A stretch of 64,000 bases of DNA from Sedimentitalea nanhaiensis DSM 24252 (GTDB lineage: Bacteria > Pseudomonadota > Alphaproteobacteria > Rhodobacterales > Rhodobacteraceae). The notes beneath the pieces were generated by a model, which was given only the letters and a program-made list of their open reading frames with translations, made no database searches and was not told the origin of the DNA. Made by a program: the position numbers and the translations under genes. The DNA lies in contig NZ_KI421509.1 in the NCBI RefSeq assembly GCF_000473225.1, positions 3,716,934 through 3,780,933 of the forward strand, written 5' to 3'. Of the stretch, positions 42,562 to 53,302 are shown piece by piece. Numbering within the stretch: position 1 is the stretch's first letter; every line of letters starts with the position of its first letter.

Positions 42562-43040
42562 GGGGTGGTCTCCAGGGTCAGGTCCATGCGAAAGCGGGGC
42601 AGGGCGATGCCGTTGCGCCGCACGGTTTCGCGCCCGATCACCCGCCAGCCGCGCCGGGTCAGGAACGGCTGTGCCAGCAGGCTGGCATCGGCGGTCAGAT
42701 GTGTCAGGCCGTGGTCGCGGGCAATGTCCAGCAGCCCGCCGTGCAGGGCCGTGGCGATGCCGCGCCGCATCTGTTCGGGGGCGACAAAGGCCATATCCAG
42801 GTGTCCGTCGGTCTCCAGCGTCATGAAGCCCGCGATCGCGTCCTGGATGCAGGCCACCAGGGTGTGGGCCTGTTCCAGACGCTGGCAACGCTCGGGCGTC
42901 GGTTCGGGCGGGGCGGGGCTCCAGGCGTCGCGCTGGGCCTGATCGTAGTGATCGCGCGCCCCGATCTGGACCGCGCGATGAAACAGCGCCCAGCAGGCGG
43001 CGCAATCGGCAGGGACATAGGCGCGCAGGGTCAGGGTCAT
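42558..43040 (-). CDS. GNAT-family N-acetyltransferase inside the kynurenine operon
   Basis: A 160-aa protein: [20 protein letters not shown] at the start and the acetyl-CoA site [20 protein letters not shown] (Q/R-x-x-G-I-A). It overlaps kynU and kynA by 4 bp at both ends (43037-43040 and 42558-42561), so it is co-translated. Acceptor unknown; an aminated kynurenine-pathway intermediate is a reasonable guess only. Confidence 0.85.
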   Translation of the reverse strand: MTLTLRAYVPADCAACWALFHRAVQIGARDHYDQAQRDAWSPAPPEPTPERCQRLEQAHTLVACIQDAIAGFMTLETDGHLDMAFVAPEQMRRGIATALHGGLLDIARDHGLTHLTADASLLAQPFLTRRGWRVIGRETVRRNGIALPRFRMDLTLETTP

Positions 43041-44230
43041 GTGACGGCGGAACGGACCCGATATTCGGGGCGATCCCACAGGCGGTTGGTCATCACGTCG
43101 ATGATGATCGCGGCGGCCGCCTGCACGTCGTCCTGATCGATATAGAGCGGCGTAAAGCCAAAGCGCATCACGTCGGGGGCGCGGAAATCGCCGATCACGC
43201 CGCGCGCGATCAGCGCCTGCATCGCGGCATAGCCATCGGCAAAGCGGAACGACACCTGGCTGCCGCGCCGGTCGCTTTCGCGGGGGCTGGACAGGGCCAT
43301 CATCGGGCAGGCGCTTTCGATCAGCCGAATGAACAGGTCGGTCAGTTCCACCGAGCGGGCGCGCACATCGGCCATGTCGGCCAGGTCCCAGATGTCGAGC
43401 GCGGTTTCCAGCGCGGTCATCTGGATCACCGGCGGGGTGCCGACACGCATCCGGGCGACCCCGGTGCCGGGGCGATAGGTCTGTTCAAAGGCGAACGGGC
43501 TGTCATGCCCCAGCCAGCCCGACAGGGCAGGCAGGGCGTTGCCGGCATGGCGCGGGGCGACATAGATAAAGGCTGGCGCACCGGGGCCGCCGTTGAGGTA
43601 TTTATAGGTGCAGCCGACGGCGAAGTCTGCCCCCGCACCGGCCAGATCGACCGGCACCGCCCCCGCCGAATGGGCCAGATCCCAGACTGTCACGACCCCG
43701 GCGGCATGGGCGCGGCGAGTCAGGTCGGCCATGTCGTGCCAGCGCCCGGTGCCGTAATCGACCTCGGTCAGCATCAGCACGGCGATATCGTCGGTGATAT
43801 TGTCGGCCACGTCTTCGGGCGCGACCACGCGCAGCTCCTGGCCCTTGTCGAGACTGCTCAACAGCCCCTGTGCCATGTAGAGGTCAGAGGGGAAATTGCC
43901 GCTGTCGCTGAGCACCACGCGGCGATCCGGGTTCAGCGCCAAGGCGGCGGCCAGCGCCTGATAGACCTTGATCGACAGGGTATCGCCCAACACCACATGA
44001 CCGGGCTCGGCCCCGATCAGACGCCCGACCCGGTCGCCCAGGGCCATCGGCTGGGCCATCCAGCCCGCCTTGTTCCAGCCGGTGATCAGCATCTGGCCCC
44101 ATTCGTCGCTCAGCATGTTTGCGATCCGCCCGGGCGCGGCGCTGGGCAGGGGGCCCAGCGAGTTGCCATCGAGATAGAGCACCCCCGGCGGCAGGTCGAA
44201 CATCGCCTTGGTGGCGGCAAAATCGGTCAT
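43037..44230 (-). CDS. kynU: Kynureninase
   Basis: A 397-aa PLP enzyme cleaving kynurenine to anthranilate and alanine. Motifs: [20 protein letters not shown], the PLP-binding [20 protein letters not shown], Schiff-base Lys in [20 protein letters not shown], and [10 protein letters not shown] near the C-terminus. The ATG at 44230 has GGAGGAA upstream, whereas the 44329 frame is not family-like. First gene of the operon. An AT-rich stretch 20-30 bp upstream is the likely promoter. Confidence 0.96.
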   Translation of the reverse strand: MTDFAATKAMFDLPPGVLYLDGNSLGPLPSAAPGRIANMLSDEWGQMLITGWNKAGWMAQPMALGDRVGRLIGAEPGHVVLGDTLSIKVYQALAAALALNPDRRVVLSDSGNFPSDLYMAQGLLSSLDKGQELRVVAPEDVADNITDDIAVLMLTEVDYGTGRWHDMADLTRRAHAAGVVTVWDLAHSAGAVPVDLAGAGADFAVGCTYKYLNGGPGAPAFIYVAPRHAGNALPALSGWLGHDSPFAFEQTYRPGTGVARMRVGTPPVIQMTALETALDIWDLADMADVRARSVELTDLFIRLIESACPMMALSSPRESDRRGSQVSFRFADGYAAMQALIARGVIGDFRAPDVMRFGFTPLYIDQDDVQAAAAIIIDVMTNRLWDRPEYRVRSAVT

Positions 44231-44410
44231 GGCGTGTTCCTCCGTATATATTTTAAACCTAAAGCACCTATCGGTGAATAGCGGCGCGGTCTGGGGCTGT
44301 CCAGCCCCTTGTCCCGGATCGGCCGGCAAACGGGCCGGGAAAGCGGCATCTCATCGCTTTACATACCCATTCGCATCTGTGAATGTATCGGTGAACGAAA
44401 GGATGCCCGT

Positions 44411-45358
44411 ATGAAACACCTGTTCACCGCCCTTCTGCTGATCGCAGCGCCCCCTGTACTGGCCAGCGAAGATATCGCCGATCAGTATCCGCAATCGGAG
44501 TTGTATTCCAAACCGGTCGAGGTGATCCCGCATGTTTTTTCCGCCATCGGGGCAACGGCACCGCCGACCTATGAGAATGCGGGGCACAACAACAATCTGT
44601 CCTTTATCGTCACCGAGGCCGGGGTGGTCGTGGTCAATGGCGGCGCGTCGGTGCGCCTGGCGGCGGCGCTGCATGACGAGATCAGGGCGGTGACGGATCA
44701 GCCGGTGGTTCTGGTGATCAACGAGAACGGTCAGGGCCACGCGATGCTTGGCAATGCCTATTGGCGGGATCTGGGGGTCGATGTGCTGGCGCATGAAGAT
44801 GCGGTGGCGGAAACCCGCGAAAATGGCGATTTCATCCTGCAGGGAATGCAACGATACAATCGCGACAAGGCCGAAGGCACGCGGGTCGAACATGCCAATC
44901 TGAGTTTTGCGGACACGTACGATGCGTCGATGGGCGGAGTCACCATCAAGGTGCTGCATCTTGGACCGGCGCACGACCCGGGGGATGCCCAGGTCTGGCT
45001 GCCCGATTGGGGCATGCTGATCGCCGGAGATATTGCGTTTCACGAACGGATGCTGCCGATTTTCGAAGGCGGCTGTACCAAATGCTGGATCGAGACCTGG
45101 GACGACAAGCTGGAGCCGCTGGCCCCGACCTATGTGATTCCCGGTCACGGCCACCCCACCAATCTGGCGCAGGTGCGACGCTATACCCGCGATTATCTGC
45201 TTGATCTGCGCAGCAAGATCGGTGCCCATATCGAAGACGGCGGCGATCTGGCAGGAGCCTATTACGTGGATCAGGCCAACTGGGCGCATCTGGACACGTT
45301 CGAGGAACTGGCCACCAAGAACGCGGGCCGGGTGTTTGAAGAGATGGAGTGGGAATGA
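44411..45358 (+). CDS. Periplasmic metallo-beta-lactamase-fold protein with altered first zinc motif
   Basis: A 315-aa secreted protein (signal peptide MKHLFTALLLIAAPPVLA). It has the MBL fold with HLGPAHDPGDAQVWLP, MLIAGDIAFHERML and VIPGHGHPTNL retained. The normal H-x-H-x-D-H zinc motif is replaced by NENGQGHAMLGN, so the first His, second His, Asp and last His are Asn, Gln, His and Ala. The family of such SoxH-like/quinoprotein-relay hydrolases is poorly defined. It could still bind one metal through the later motifs. Divergent from kynU. Confidence 0.8.
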   Translation: MKHLFTALLLIAAPPVLASEDIADQYPQSELYSKPVEVIPHVFSAIGATAPPTYENAGHNNNLSFIVTEAGVVVVNGGASVRLAAALHDEIRAVTDQPVVLVINENGQGHAMLGNAYWRDLGVDVLAHEDAVAETRENGDFILQGMQRYNRDKAEGTRVEHANLSFADTYDASMGGVTIKVLHLGPAHDPGDAQVWLPDWGMLIAGDIAFHERMLPIFEGGCTKCWIETWDDKLEPLAPTYVIPGHGHPTNLAQVRRYTRDYLLDLRSKIGAHIEDGGDLAGAYYVDQANWAHLDTFEELATKNAGRVFEEMEWE

Positions 45359-45386
45359 CGCTTTGTCGTGAAGTCACGCGCGGAAC

Positions 45387-45863
45387 ATGACGGACGACCC
45401 CGGCATGCCTGCGGTAAGGCGACTTGATCTGCCGCCTGTGTGGCTGGCGGCTTTTATCGTGCTGGCCTGGGTTCAGGCGCGGCTTCTCCCGCTGGGGCTG
45501 AGCCTGCGCAGCGGGGTGGTGGATCTGTTGGGGGGGCTGCTGGTGGGCGGTGGCATCGTTTTGATGGCGCTGGCCATTACCGAGTTCCGCCGCCACCATA
45601 CCACCATAAATCCTCACAAGACCCCGGTCGCGCTGATCACCTCGGGGATTTACAAACGCAGCCGCAATCCGATCTATCTGGCCGATACGCTGATCCTTGC
45701 CGGGCTGATCCTGCGGTTTGACGCGGTGCTGTCGCTGCCGCTGGTGCCGATTTTTGTCTGGGTGATCGAGCGGCGCTTTGTCCTGCCCGAAGAGACCCGG
45801 CTGCGGCGTATTTTCCGAAAGGAATTTCACCGGTACGAAACAAAAGTGCGCAGATGGCTGTGA
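45387..45863 (+). CDS. Isoprenylcysteine carboxyl methyltransferase-type (PEMT/ICMT) membrane methyltransferase
   Basis: A 158-aa integral membrane protein. The family core is HHTTINPHKTPVALITSGIY with KRSRNPIYLADTLILAGLIL, and the C-terminal EETRLRRIFRKEFHRYETKV. It uses SAM to methylate a lipid, isoprenoid or thiol. It follows the MBL gene by 28 bp and may be in its transcript. Confidence 0.85.
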   Translation: MTDDPGMPAVRRLDLPPVWLAAFIVLAWVQARLLPLGLSLRSGVVDLLGGLLVGGGIVLMALAITEFRRHHTTINPHKTPVALITSGIYKRSRNPIYLADTLILAGLILRFDAVLSLPLVPIFVWVIERRFVLPEETRLRRIFRKEFHRYETKVRRWL

Positions 45864-45985
45864 AAGCGTAAACAATAGTATCGGGACCTCTCGGAGCGCT
45901 TGCGCAACCGCAAAGCGCGCGGTAGGGAAACATCCACAAATTTGGCCAATTTGCACCCGACAAGGGTGAAGCAGGGGGATTGAGA

Positions 45986-47560
45986 TTGAAGATTGGGACG
46001 CCGAAAGAGATCCACGAGGGCGAACGCCGCGTGGCAATGACGCCCGATAGCGCGACTGCGCTGCAAAAGCTGGGTCACGAATGTGCCATCGAGACGGGTG
46101 CGGGACATGAGGCCGGGTTTTCTGACGCGGCCTATGAGGCGGCGGGGGTCGAGGTGGTCAAGACCGCCGCGGCGCTGTTCAAGGTTGCCGATGTCGTGGC
46201 CAAGGTGCGCCCGCCGACCGAAACCGAGGTCAAGCGGTTGCGCAAGGGCCAGACGCTGATTTCTTTCTTCTACCCCGGCTCCAACGACGAGCTGCTGGCG
46301 CAGGCCGCCGACAAGGGGGCCACGGTCGTCGCGATGGACATGGTGCCACGGATTTCGCGGGCGCAGAAGATGGATGCGCTGTCTTCGATGGCCAATATCG
46401 CCGGCTATCGCGCGGTGATCGAGGCGGGCAACAACTTTGGCCGCTTTTTCACCGGGCAGGTGACGGCGGCGGGCAAGGTGCCCCCGGCCAAGGTGCTGGT
46501 GGTGGGGGCCGGTGTCGCCGGGCTGGCGGCGATCGGAACCGCGACCAGCCTGGGCGCGATCACCTATGCGTTCGACGTGCGTCCCGAGGTGGCCGAACAG
46601 ATCGAAAGCATGGGGGCCGAGTTCGTGTTCCTCGAGTTCGACGACAGCGAATTGCCCGATGGTGCGGCCACAGGCGGCTATGCGCCGCCGTCCAGCCCCG
46701 AGTTTCAGGCCAAACAGCTGGAGAAGTTCCGCGAGATCGCGCCTGACATCGACATCGTCATCACCACCGCGCTGATCCCGAACCGGCCGGCACCGGTGCT
46801 GTGGACCAGGGACATGGTCGAGGCGATGAAGCCCGGCAGCGTCATCATCGACCTGGCGGCCGAACGCGGCGGCAACTGTGAACTGACCGTGATGGACGAG
46901 AAAGTCGTGACCGACAACGGGGTTACGATCATCGGCTATACCGATTTCCCGTCTCGGATGGCGGCGCAGTCTTCGACCCTGTATGCCACCAACATCCGCC
47001 ACATGATGACCGACCTGACCCCGCAAAAGGACGGCGTGATCTACCATAACATGGAAGATGACGTGATCCGCGGGGCCACGGTGACCCATGACAAAGAGGT
47101 TACCTTTCCGCCGCCGCCGCCCAAGATCCAGGCGATCGCGGCCAAGCCCAAGGAAAAACCCAAGGAGCTGACGCCGGACGAAAAGCGCGCCGCCGAAGTG
47201 GCCGCGTTCAAGGCGCAGACCAAGCAGCAGGTGACCCTGCTGGTGGTGGGTGCGGCGATATTGCTGGGGGTGGGGCTGGTGGCCCCGGCCAGCTTTATGC
47301 AGCATTTCATCGTGTTCGTTCTGGCGGTCTTTGTCGGCTTCCAGGTGATCTGGAATGTCAGCCACAGTCTGCATACGCCGTTGATGGCGGTGACCAACGC
47401 GATCAGTTCGATCATCATCCTCGGTGCGCTGATGCAGATCGGGTCGGGCAGCTTTCTGGTGATTCTGCTGGCTGGGCTGTCCATTTTCATGGCCGGGATC
47501 AACATCTTTGGCGGCTTCCTCGTCACGCGGCGCATGCTTGCCATGTTCCAGAAATCGTAA
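45986..47560 (+). CDS. pntA: NAD(P) transhydrogenase subunit alpha (single-chain alpha1+alpha2)
   Basis: A 524-aa subunit of the proton-translocating transhydrogenase that makes NADPH from NADH using the proton gradient. N-terminal NAD domain: [61 protein letters not shown] Pro/Lys linker follows near residue 375, then four membrane helices at the C-terminus. This fuses the PntAa and PntAb parts that some roseobacters keep as separate genes. The TTG at 45986 with AGGGGG upstream fits the family start; TTG at 45980 adds two residues. Confidence 0.95.
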   Translation: MKIGTPKEIHEGERRVAMTPDSATALQKLGHECAIETGAGHEAGFSDAAYEAAGVEVVKTAAALFKVADVVAKVRPPTETEVKRLRKGQTLISFFYPGSNDELLAQAADKGATVVAMDMVPRISRAQKMDALSSMANIAGYRAVIEAGNNFGRFFTGQVTAAGKVPPAKVLVVGAGVAGLAAIGTATSLGAITYAFDVRPEVAEQIESMGAEFVFLEFDDSELPDGAATGGYAPPSSPEFQAKQLEKFREIAPDIDIVITTALIPNRPAPVLWTRDMVEAMKPGSVIIDLAAERGGNCELTVMDEKVVTDNGVTIIGYTDFPSRMAAQSSTLYATNIRHMMTDLTPQKDGVIYHNMEDDVIRGATVTHDKEVTFPPPPPKIQAIAAKPKEKPKELTPDEKRAAEVAAFKAQTKQQVTLLVVGAAILLGVGLVAPASFMQHFIVFVLAVFVGFQVIWNVSHSLHTPLMAVTNAISSIIILGALMQIGSGSFLVILLAGLSIFMAGINIFGGFLVTRRMLAMFQKS

Positions 47561-47572
47561 AGGACCGGAGCT

Positions 47573-49006
47573 ATGGAATTCGGATTCACGACGGCGGCCT
47601 ATGTGGTCGCGGCTGTTCTCTTCATCCTGTCGCTTGGCGGTCTTTCGGGGCAGGAAAGCGCCAAGCGCGCGGTCTGGTATGGCATCGCGGGCATGGCGCT
47701 GGCCGTTATCGCCACGCTGATCGGACCGGGGTCGGGCCTGTGGCTGTTGTCGCTGCTGCTGATCGCGGGTGGCGGGACCATCGGATACGTGGTGGCGCAG
47801 CGGGTGCAGATGACCGAGATGCCACAGCTGGTGGCGGCAATGCATTCGCTGGTCGGTCTGGCGGCGGTGTTCGTCGGCCTGAACGCGCATATCGAACTGG
47901 GCAACGTGCTGGCCATGGGCCCCGAGGAGCGCGAGGCGCTGGACGGGTTTGCAGCGCTTCTGGCGCACAAGACCTCGGTTGAAATCTCGATCTTGCGGGT
48001 CGAGCTGTTCCTGGGCGTGTTCATCGGTGCGATCACCTTTACTGGCTCGGTCATTGCTTACGGCAAACTGGCGGGCAAGGTGAACTCGACGGCGACCAAG
48101 CTGCCCGGCGGGCATGCGCTGAACGCGGGGGCTGCGGGCCTGTCGCTGATCTGCCTGATCTGGTATTTCAACACCGGGGGGGTGCTGCCGCTGATCCTGA
48201 TGACGCTGGCGGCGCTGTTTATCGGCTATCATCTGATCATGGGCATCGGCGGGGCCGACATGCCGGTGGTCGTTTCGATGCTCAACAGCTATTCCGGCTG
48301 GGCCGCTGCGGCGATCGGCTTTTCGCTCGGCAACGATCTTCTGATCGTGGTCGGGGCGCTGGTTGGCTCCTCCGGTGCGATCCTGTCCTATATCATGTGC
48401 AAGGCGATGAACCGTCACTTTGTCAGCGTGATCCTGGGCGGATTCGGCGGAACCTCCGGTCCCCAGATGGAGGTCGAGGGCGAGCAGGTCGCCATCGAGG
48501 CCGACGGCGTTGCCTCGGCCCTGAACGATGCGGACAGTGTCATCATCATCCCGGGATACGGCATGGCGGTGGCGCAGGCGCAACAATCGGTCAGCGAACT
48601 GGTGCGCAAGCTGCGGGCCAAGGGCAAGAACGTGCGTTTCGCGATCCACCCGGTTGCCGGGCGTCTGCCGGGACATATGAACGTGCTTCTGGCCGAGGCC
48701 AAGGTGCCCTATGACATTGTCCTGGAAATGGACGAGATCAACGATGACTTTCCAAGCACGGATGTGGCTATCGTGATCGGGTCCAACGACATCGTGAACC
48801 CGGCGGCACAGGAAGACCCCAACAGCCCCATCGCCGGGATGCCGGTACTGGAATGCTGGAAGGCGAAACAGGTGTTCGTGTCCAAGCGTGGGCAGGGCAC
48901 CGGATACTCGGGCATCGAGAACCCGTTGTTCTTTAAAGAGAACACCCGCATGTTCTATGGCGACGCCAAGGCCAGCCTGGATAAACTGTTGCCGATGATC
49001 GACTGA
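47573..49006 (+). CDS. pntB: NAD(P) transhydrogenase subunit beta
   Basis: A 477-aa subunit with about nine N-terminal membrane helices and a C-terminal NADP-binding domain ([80 protein letters not shown]). Twelve bp after pntA with a good AGGACC ribosome binding site. A terminator follows the stop. Confidence 0.97.
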   Translation: MEFGFTTAAYVVAAVLFILSLGGLSGQESAKRAVWYGIAGMALAVIATLIGPGSGLWLLSLLLIAGGGTIGYVVAQRVQMTEMPQLVAAMHSLVGLAAVFVGLNAHIELGNVLAMGPEEREALDGFAALLAHKTSVEISILRVELFLGVFIGAITFTGSVIAYGKLAGKVNSTATKLPGGHALNAGAAGLSLICLIWYFNTGGVLPLILMTLAALFIGYHLIMGIGGADMPVVVSMLNSYSGWAAAAIGFSLGNDLLIVVGALVGSSGAILSYIMCKAMNRHFVSVILGGFGGTSGPQMEVEGEQVAIEADGVASALNDADSVIIIPGYGMAVAQAQQSVSELVRKLRAKGKNVRFAIHPVAGRLPGHMNVLLAEAKVPYDIVLEMDEINDDFPSTDVAIVIGSNDIVNPAAQEDPNSPIAGMPVLECWKAKQVFVSKRGQGTGYSGIENPLFFKENTRMFYGDAKASLDKLLPMID

Positions 49007-49029
49007 CACGCGGCGAATGCCGGGTCCGG

Positions 49030-49061
49030 GGCTCCGTCTGTTTTTCAGACGGGGCCTTTTT
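49030..49061 (+). terminator. Rho-independent terminator of pntAB
   Basis: Stem GGCTCCGTCTG/CAGACGGGGCC with a TTTTT loop, followed by five T residues, 24 bp after the pntB stop. Confidence 0.85.
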
Positions 49062-49177
49062 CATGTTGGATGCGATCGGTTCGGTATACGGCGGTATTCC
49101 GGTAAGGCATTGATTGAAAAGAAAACTTTTAATATATTTGGAAGCGCGGTATACAGGTGCGTAAACGAGGACACCCA

Positions 49178-50458
49178 ATGCCGCCCATTCAGGACCATCC
49201 TTTACGTTACCGGCTTGCCAACGAGCTGCACGCGCGCCCGTTTCCGGAAATGTCGGCCTCAAGCAGCGTGGTGCATATCGCGATCAAGCAACCTGCCGAG
49301 GCCGTCAGCCGGGATCGCGCGGTCGATCTGGCGCATCTGATCGATCTGCTGGATCGCCACGGCGCGCCCCACCCGCAGCCCGGAGCCACGCATTATTCGG
49401 GTCAGGTCGGCCGCCACGTGTTGAAATGGGAACAGCATACCGAGTTTGTCACCTATACGGCCTATTCGGACAGCGTCAGTGCGCGCGCCTTTGATCCGAC
49501 GGATTTTCAGGTCTTTCCAGGCGAATGGCTGGACAATGCGCCCGGTGAGCGGATCACATCGGCGATGTTGCGCATCGAGCCGCGCCCCGATGAGGCGTGG
49601 ATAGACGCGGCCCTGCGCGAATGGTTCGTGCCCGAGAGCCTGGCGGTGGCCGAGGTGTTGGACGGAACGGCGGTGATCGGGGGCGATTTCCGCATCGATC
49701 CGGCGGGACATCTGCGGTTTGCGGTGTTTGTCGATCCCGCCACCGACCCGCGCCGCATCGGGCGCGTCGTGCAGCGGTTGTGCGAGATCGAAACCTATAA
49801 GGCAATGTCGATGCTGGGGTTTGCGCGGGTGCGGTCCCTGTCGGGACAGATCGCGGATCTGGACAACCAGCTGACCGAGCTGATGATCGAGATGACCGGT
49901 GACGAGACCGCCGCCGAGGTGACGTTGCCACAGCTATTGGCGATCTCGGCCGAGCTGGAAACCATGGCCGCGCGGACCTCGTTCCGGTTTGGGGCCACGG
50001 GGGCCTACGAGGCGATTGTCAATCAGCGCATCGCGGTGCTGCGCGAGGAGCGGTTTCAGGGGCGGCAGACCTTTGGCGAGTTCATGATGCGCCGGTACGA
50101 GCCGGCGATGCGCACGGTGAAATCCACCGAGACCCGGTTGCAGGCGCTGGCCGACCGGGCGATCCGGGCGGGCGATCTGCTGCGTACACGGGTGGATGTG
50201 GAGCGCAGCGCCCAGAATCAGGCGCTGCTGGCCAGCATGGACCGCCGTGCCGATCTGCAATTGCGACTGCAACATACGGTCGAGGGGCTGTCGGTGGTGG
50301 CGATCAGCTACTACGCGGTGTCGCTGGCGGGGTATCTGCTGTACCCGATGACGGTGGCTGCCGGGATCAGCAAGGGGATGCTGACCGCGCTGATCACTCT
50401 GCCGGTTGTCGCGCTGGTTTGGCTTGCGATCCGGCGGATCCGGCGCAAGATAGGCTGA
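49178..50458 (+). CDS. DUF3422 membrane-anchored protein
   Basis: A 426-aa protein of the DUF3422 family, found widely in Alpha- and Betaproteobacteria with unknown role. Visible: DHPLRYRLANELHARPFPEM, YTAYSDSVSARAF, YKAMSMLGFARVRSLSGQIA, a coiled-coil-rich middle, and two C-terminal hydrophobic helices (YYAVSLAGYLLYPMTVAAGI and LTALITLPVVALVWLAIRRI). Start MPPIQDHP at 49178 is preferred over 49157. Likely an inner-membrane protein with a large cytosolic part. Confidence 0.88.
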   Translation: MPPIQDHPLRYRLANELHARPFPEMSASSSVVHIAIKQPAEAVSRDRAVDLAHLIDLLDRHGAPHPQPGATHYSGQVGRHVLKWEQHTEFVTYTAYSDSVSARAFDPTDFQVFPGEWLDNAPGERITSAMLRIEPRPDEAWIDAALREWFVPESLAVAEVLDGTAVIGGDFRIDPAGHLRFAVFVDPATDPRRIGRVVQRLCEIETYKAMSMLGFARVRSLSGQIADLDNQLTELMIEMTGDETAAEVTLPQLLAISAELETMAARTSFRFGATGAYEAIVNQRIAVLREERFQGRQTFGEFMMRRYEPAMRTVKSTETRLQALADRAIRAGDLLRTRVDVERSAQNQALLASMDRRADLQLRLQHTVEGLSVVAISYYAVSLAGYLLYPMTVAAGISKGMLTALITLPVVALVWLAIRRIRRKIG

Positions 50459-50538
50459 GCCTCGTTCAAACCCGATGACATGGCCGGTGTATTTTGGCAG
50501 TCTGTGGTGTGGCGCTCAGGCAGGAGGCACAAAAACAG

Positions 50539-52014
50539 GTGAAATCTCCGATCCGCGATACCGAAGGCCGATTTTCCGATTGGCAACAACTGGGACGGGG
50601 CAGCCTTGGCGAGACCTGGTCGGCGAGGGATATGCGCAGCGACCGGCGCGTCGTGGTCAAGGTGCGTCCCGATGTCGGGCTGAGCCGGGATTTGTGCCAG
50701 CGCGAAGCCGAGTTGGCGCGCAGGATGGTCAATCGCCATCTGCAGAGGCTTATCGCCTTTCTGCCCGGAGACCCCGGTCCAGACGCCCTGATTTACGAAT
50801 ATGTCGAGGGCGAAAGTCTGAAGCATCGGCTGGCGTCCGGGCCGGTGACGCGGGACGCGGGTTTGCGCATGGCGCGCGATATACTGATCGGGCTGGCCTC
50901 GGCGCATGACAACGGCGTCGTGCATCGTGACATCAGCCCGGAAAACATCATTCTGTCCGATCACGGCGCGGTTCTCATCGATTTTGATGCGTTGGGCGGT
51001 CTGATCGAAGACAGCCAGATCGGCAAGACCACTGTGGCGGGCGAATTTGCGGGCAAGCCGCTGTACATGTCGCCGGAACAGATCACCGGTGCGCCGCAAA
51101 GCGCGGCATCGGATATATGGGCGCTCGGCGCGGTTCTCTATGAGGCTGTGACCGGGCGGAGTTTTCGTCAGGGCGAATCGATTGCCGACCTTGTCCGCCA
51201 ATATGCGGATGCATCGGATGTCAGCGCCGCGCCGGTTTCATTGCGTTTGCTGCTGGGCGACATGCTGGCGGCGGACCCGGCCCGGCGCCCGGATGCCAGC
51301 GGTGCCATCGCGAGGATCGATGCCTTGCTGCAAGATGCGTTGGGAACGGGCGATCCCATCGCGCCAGCAGCGCCCCAGATCGTTGCGGAGCGTCCTGTAC
51401 CGCCTGCTCGGAGCCATGCGCCGCCGAAAGGTGGCGGCGGCCTGGCAAGGGCTGTGATTCCGGTGCTGGCGGTCGTGCTGATCATCGGCGGGCTTGTCCT
51501 CGGTGGCACCGTTTATCGGCTGGGTATCCTCAGCGCGTTTCGGGAACAGGGGTTCAGGACCCCGCATGTTCTGGGGGTTGCCCTGATCGCGGGGGGGGTG
51601 CTGCTGGTCCTGTCCAGCTTTTTCGTCGCGCGGGTCGTGCGGAACAAGGCGCAGCGCGCGGATGTGGCGTTGCCGTTTCGGGCGCTGGACCTGATCAACG
51701 CGCCGGATGCGCGGGACCGGTTGACCGAAACCATCTGCCTGAGGATCGATGCCTATCGGGAACTGGCGGGCAAACCGTCTGAAGACCTGCTGTCGGTGAC
51801 CATGGTCGCACTGGCGAATGAATATGCCGAAGCCCAAACCGCGGACGACCGGCTGCGCGCACTGGGGATGCTGAATGAGCTGCATGCCAAGGTCGGGCGG
51901 TCGCTCAGGCCGTGGTGGATGAACTATGAAACACTGATCGCGCGGGCGCTGGCCCTGACGACGCTTGTGGCCGGGGTGGTCACGGCTGTGGAAGGCCTGC
52001 GCCGCCTGTTCTGA
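50539..52014 (+). CDS. Membrane Ser/Thr protein kinase (Hanks type)
   Basis: A 491-aa protein. Kinase domain (residues about 15-275): Gly loop LGRGSLGETWSARD, Lys41 in VVVKV, HRDISPEN with Asp131 and Asn136, DFD at 148-150 instead of the usual DFG, GKPLYMSPEQ, and SDIWALG. The C-terminal part has two adjacent membrane helices (about 315-340 and 355-380), a helical domain and a last hydrophobic segment. No extracytoplasmic sensor domain is obvious. GTG start at 50539 has AGGAGG upstream. Targets unknown; no partner phosphatase adjacent. Confidence 0.88.
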   Translation: MKSPIRDTEGRFSDWQQLGRGSLGETWSARDMRSDRRVVVKVRPDVGLSRDLCQREAELARRMVNRHLQRLIAFLPGDPGPDALIYEYVEGESLKHRLASGPVTRDAGLRMARDILIGLASAHDNGVVHRDISPENIILSDHGAVLIDFDALGGLIEDSQIGKTTVAGEFAGKPLYMSPEQITGAPQSAASDIWALGAVLYEAVTGRSFRQGESIADLVRQYADASDVSAAPVSLRLLLGDMLAADPARRPDASGAIARIDALLQDALGTGDPIAPAAPQIVAERPVPPARSHAPPKGGGGLARAVIPVLAVVLIIGGLVLGGTVYRLGILSAFREQGFRTPHVLGVALIAGGVLLVLSSFFVARVVRNKAQRADVALPFRALDLINAPDARDRLTETICLRIDAYRELAGKPSEDLLSVTMVALANEYAEAQTADDRLRALGMLNELHAKVGRSLRPWWMNYETLIARALALTTLVAGVVTAVEGLRRLF

Positions 52015-52032
52015 CAGACGACGCGCGGGGTG

Positions 52033-53091
52033 TCATTCTGCGGGGCTGAGGGCCACGCCCGCGCTTGCGGACGAGCGGCCCAGCAGCGCATTCAGTGTCA
52101 CGGCCCCGACGGCGATGGACAGGACCGCCAGCAGCGCGGCAAAGCTGAGGGTCGGTACGCCGGACAGGCCCGCGCCCACGGTGCAGCCTCCGGCCAGCAC
52201 GCCGCCGACGCCCATCAGGGCCGCGCCGCTCAGGTAACGTCCGGTTTGGCGCGGGCTGTCAAAGCTCTGCCATTGGAAGGTGCCGAACAGCAGCGAAGCG
52301 GTCAGCGCGCCCAGCAGAACACCGCCGACCAGGCCGGTGCCGAACCCGGCGGGGATGGAGGAGGACGCGATGGCAAAGAACAGGGTTTCCGCCGAGGGAG
52401 AGGTGAACGACAGGCTTTCCATCGCGATCGGGTCGAATTCGTCCAGCAGCACATAACCGGTGCCGACCCAGGCGAGCGGCACCAGGAGGCCGATCAGCGC
52501 CGCCATCAGCACCGCACCGATGCCGTTGCCCGACCGAGCGGCCCAGGCCAATGCAGCCACCGCGATCAGCCCGGCCCACAGCAGCGCTCCGCCGGGCAGG
52601 GCGGCCAGCGACACGGTTTCACCCAGTGGCACGGTCACCGTGCCAAGGGCCACGCGCAGCGGCGCCAGAACCCCCTTGAGCGTTGCATGGGCGATGACGG
52701 CAAAGACCAGCAGCACCAGCAGCGCCCGCAGGTTGCCAGAGCCGCCAAGGACCGTCAGGCGAGAGACACATCCGCGAGTCAGCACCATGCCCGCGCCAAA
52801 CAGCAGCCCGCCCAGGACGATGGCCAAAAGCGGCAGATCGGCGGCCATGAAGCGGTGCGTGCCAAAGTCGATCAGACCCATTGCGACGGCAATCTGCGTG
52901 CCCAGCACGGCCACGGCCAGCGCGGTCAGCCAGACACCGGCGGCAGCGCGGCGGTCTTCACCCACCAGCGCGCGGCGGAAACAGAATTTTGTGCGCTCGG
53001 CGAAAAAGCCGAACAGAATGCCCAGGGCCAGCGCCAATAGAACGCTGACCTGGCGCGCCGTGGTGTCTTCGAAGCCGAATGTCTCGAACAT
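52033..53091 (-). CDS. YeeE/YedE-family sulfur-compound transporter (TsuA-like)
   Basis: A 352-aa inner-membrane protein with about nine to ten helices and the family's conserved cysteines: TKFCFRRA, LTRGCVSRLTVLGGSGN, and GVLAGGCTVGAGLSG. TsuA-type proteins import thiosulfate by relaying sulfur through these cysteines. No TusA-like sulfur carrier lies beside it. Converges with the kinase gene. Confidence 0.9.
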   Translation of the reverse strand: MFETFGFEDTTARQVSVLLALALGILFGFFAERTKFCFRRALVGEDRRAAAGVWLTALAVAVLGTQIAVAMGLIDFGTHRFMAADLPLLAIVLGGLLFGAGMVLTRGCVSRLTVLGGSGNLRALLVLLVFAVIAHATLKGVLAPLRVALGTVTVPLGETVSLAALPGGALLWAGLIAVAALAWAARSGNGIGAVLMAALIGLLVPLAWVGTGYVLLDEFDPIAMESLSFTSPSAETLFFAIASSSIPAGFGTGLVGGVLLGALTASLLFGTFQWQSFDSPRQTGRYLSGAALMGVGGVLAGGCTVGAGLSGVPTLSFAALLAVLSIAVGAVTLNALLGRSSASAGVALSPAE

Positions 53092-53302
53092 GGTTGATCC
53101 CCCGCAGATCCGGAATAATGTTCCAGATTGCGCGGCTGACCTGGGCTTTCAAGGGGCAGAGACGCTGGCGGCCGGGTGTTTTGGGGGACGTATGTTCCGG
53201 ACCGAGGGGGCGGGCGATCCGATCGTTCCGGACCGGGTCGCGCCGGCGGGTCGATCGCTCTGAACGGCCTGCGCAAAGGGCGGGACCGTTCTTATTTACG
53301 CC

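Noticed and set aside
45827-49009. 1060-codon minus-strand open frame
   Set aside because: Mirror of pntAB; composition is the typical His/Arg/Asp-rich shadow.
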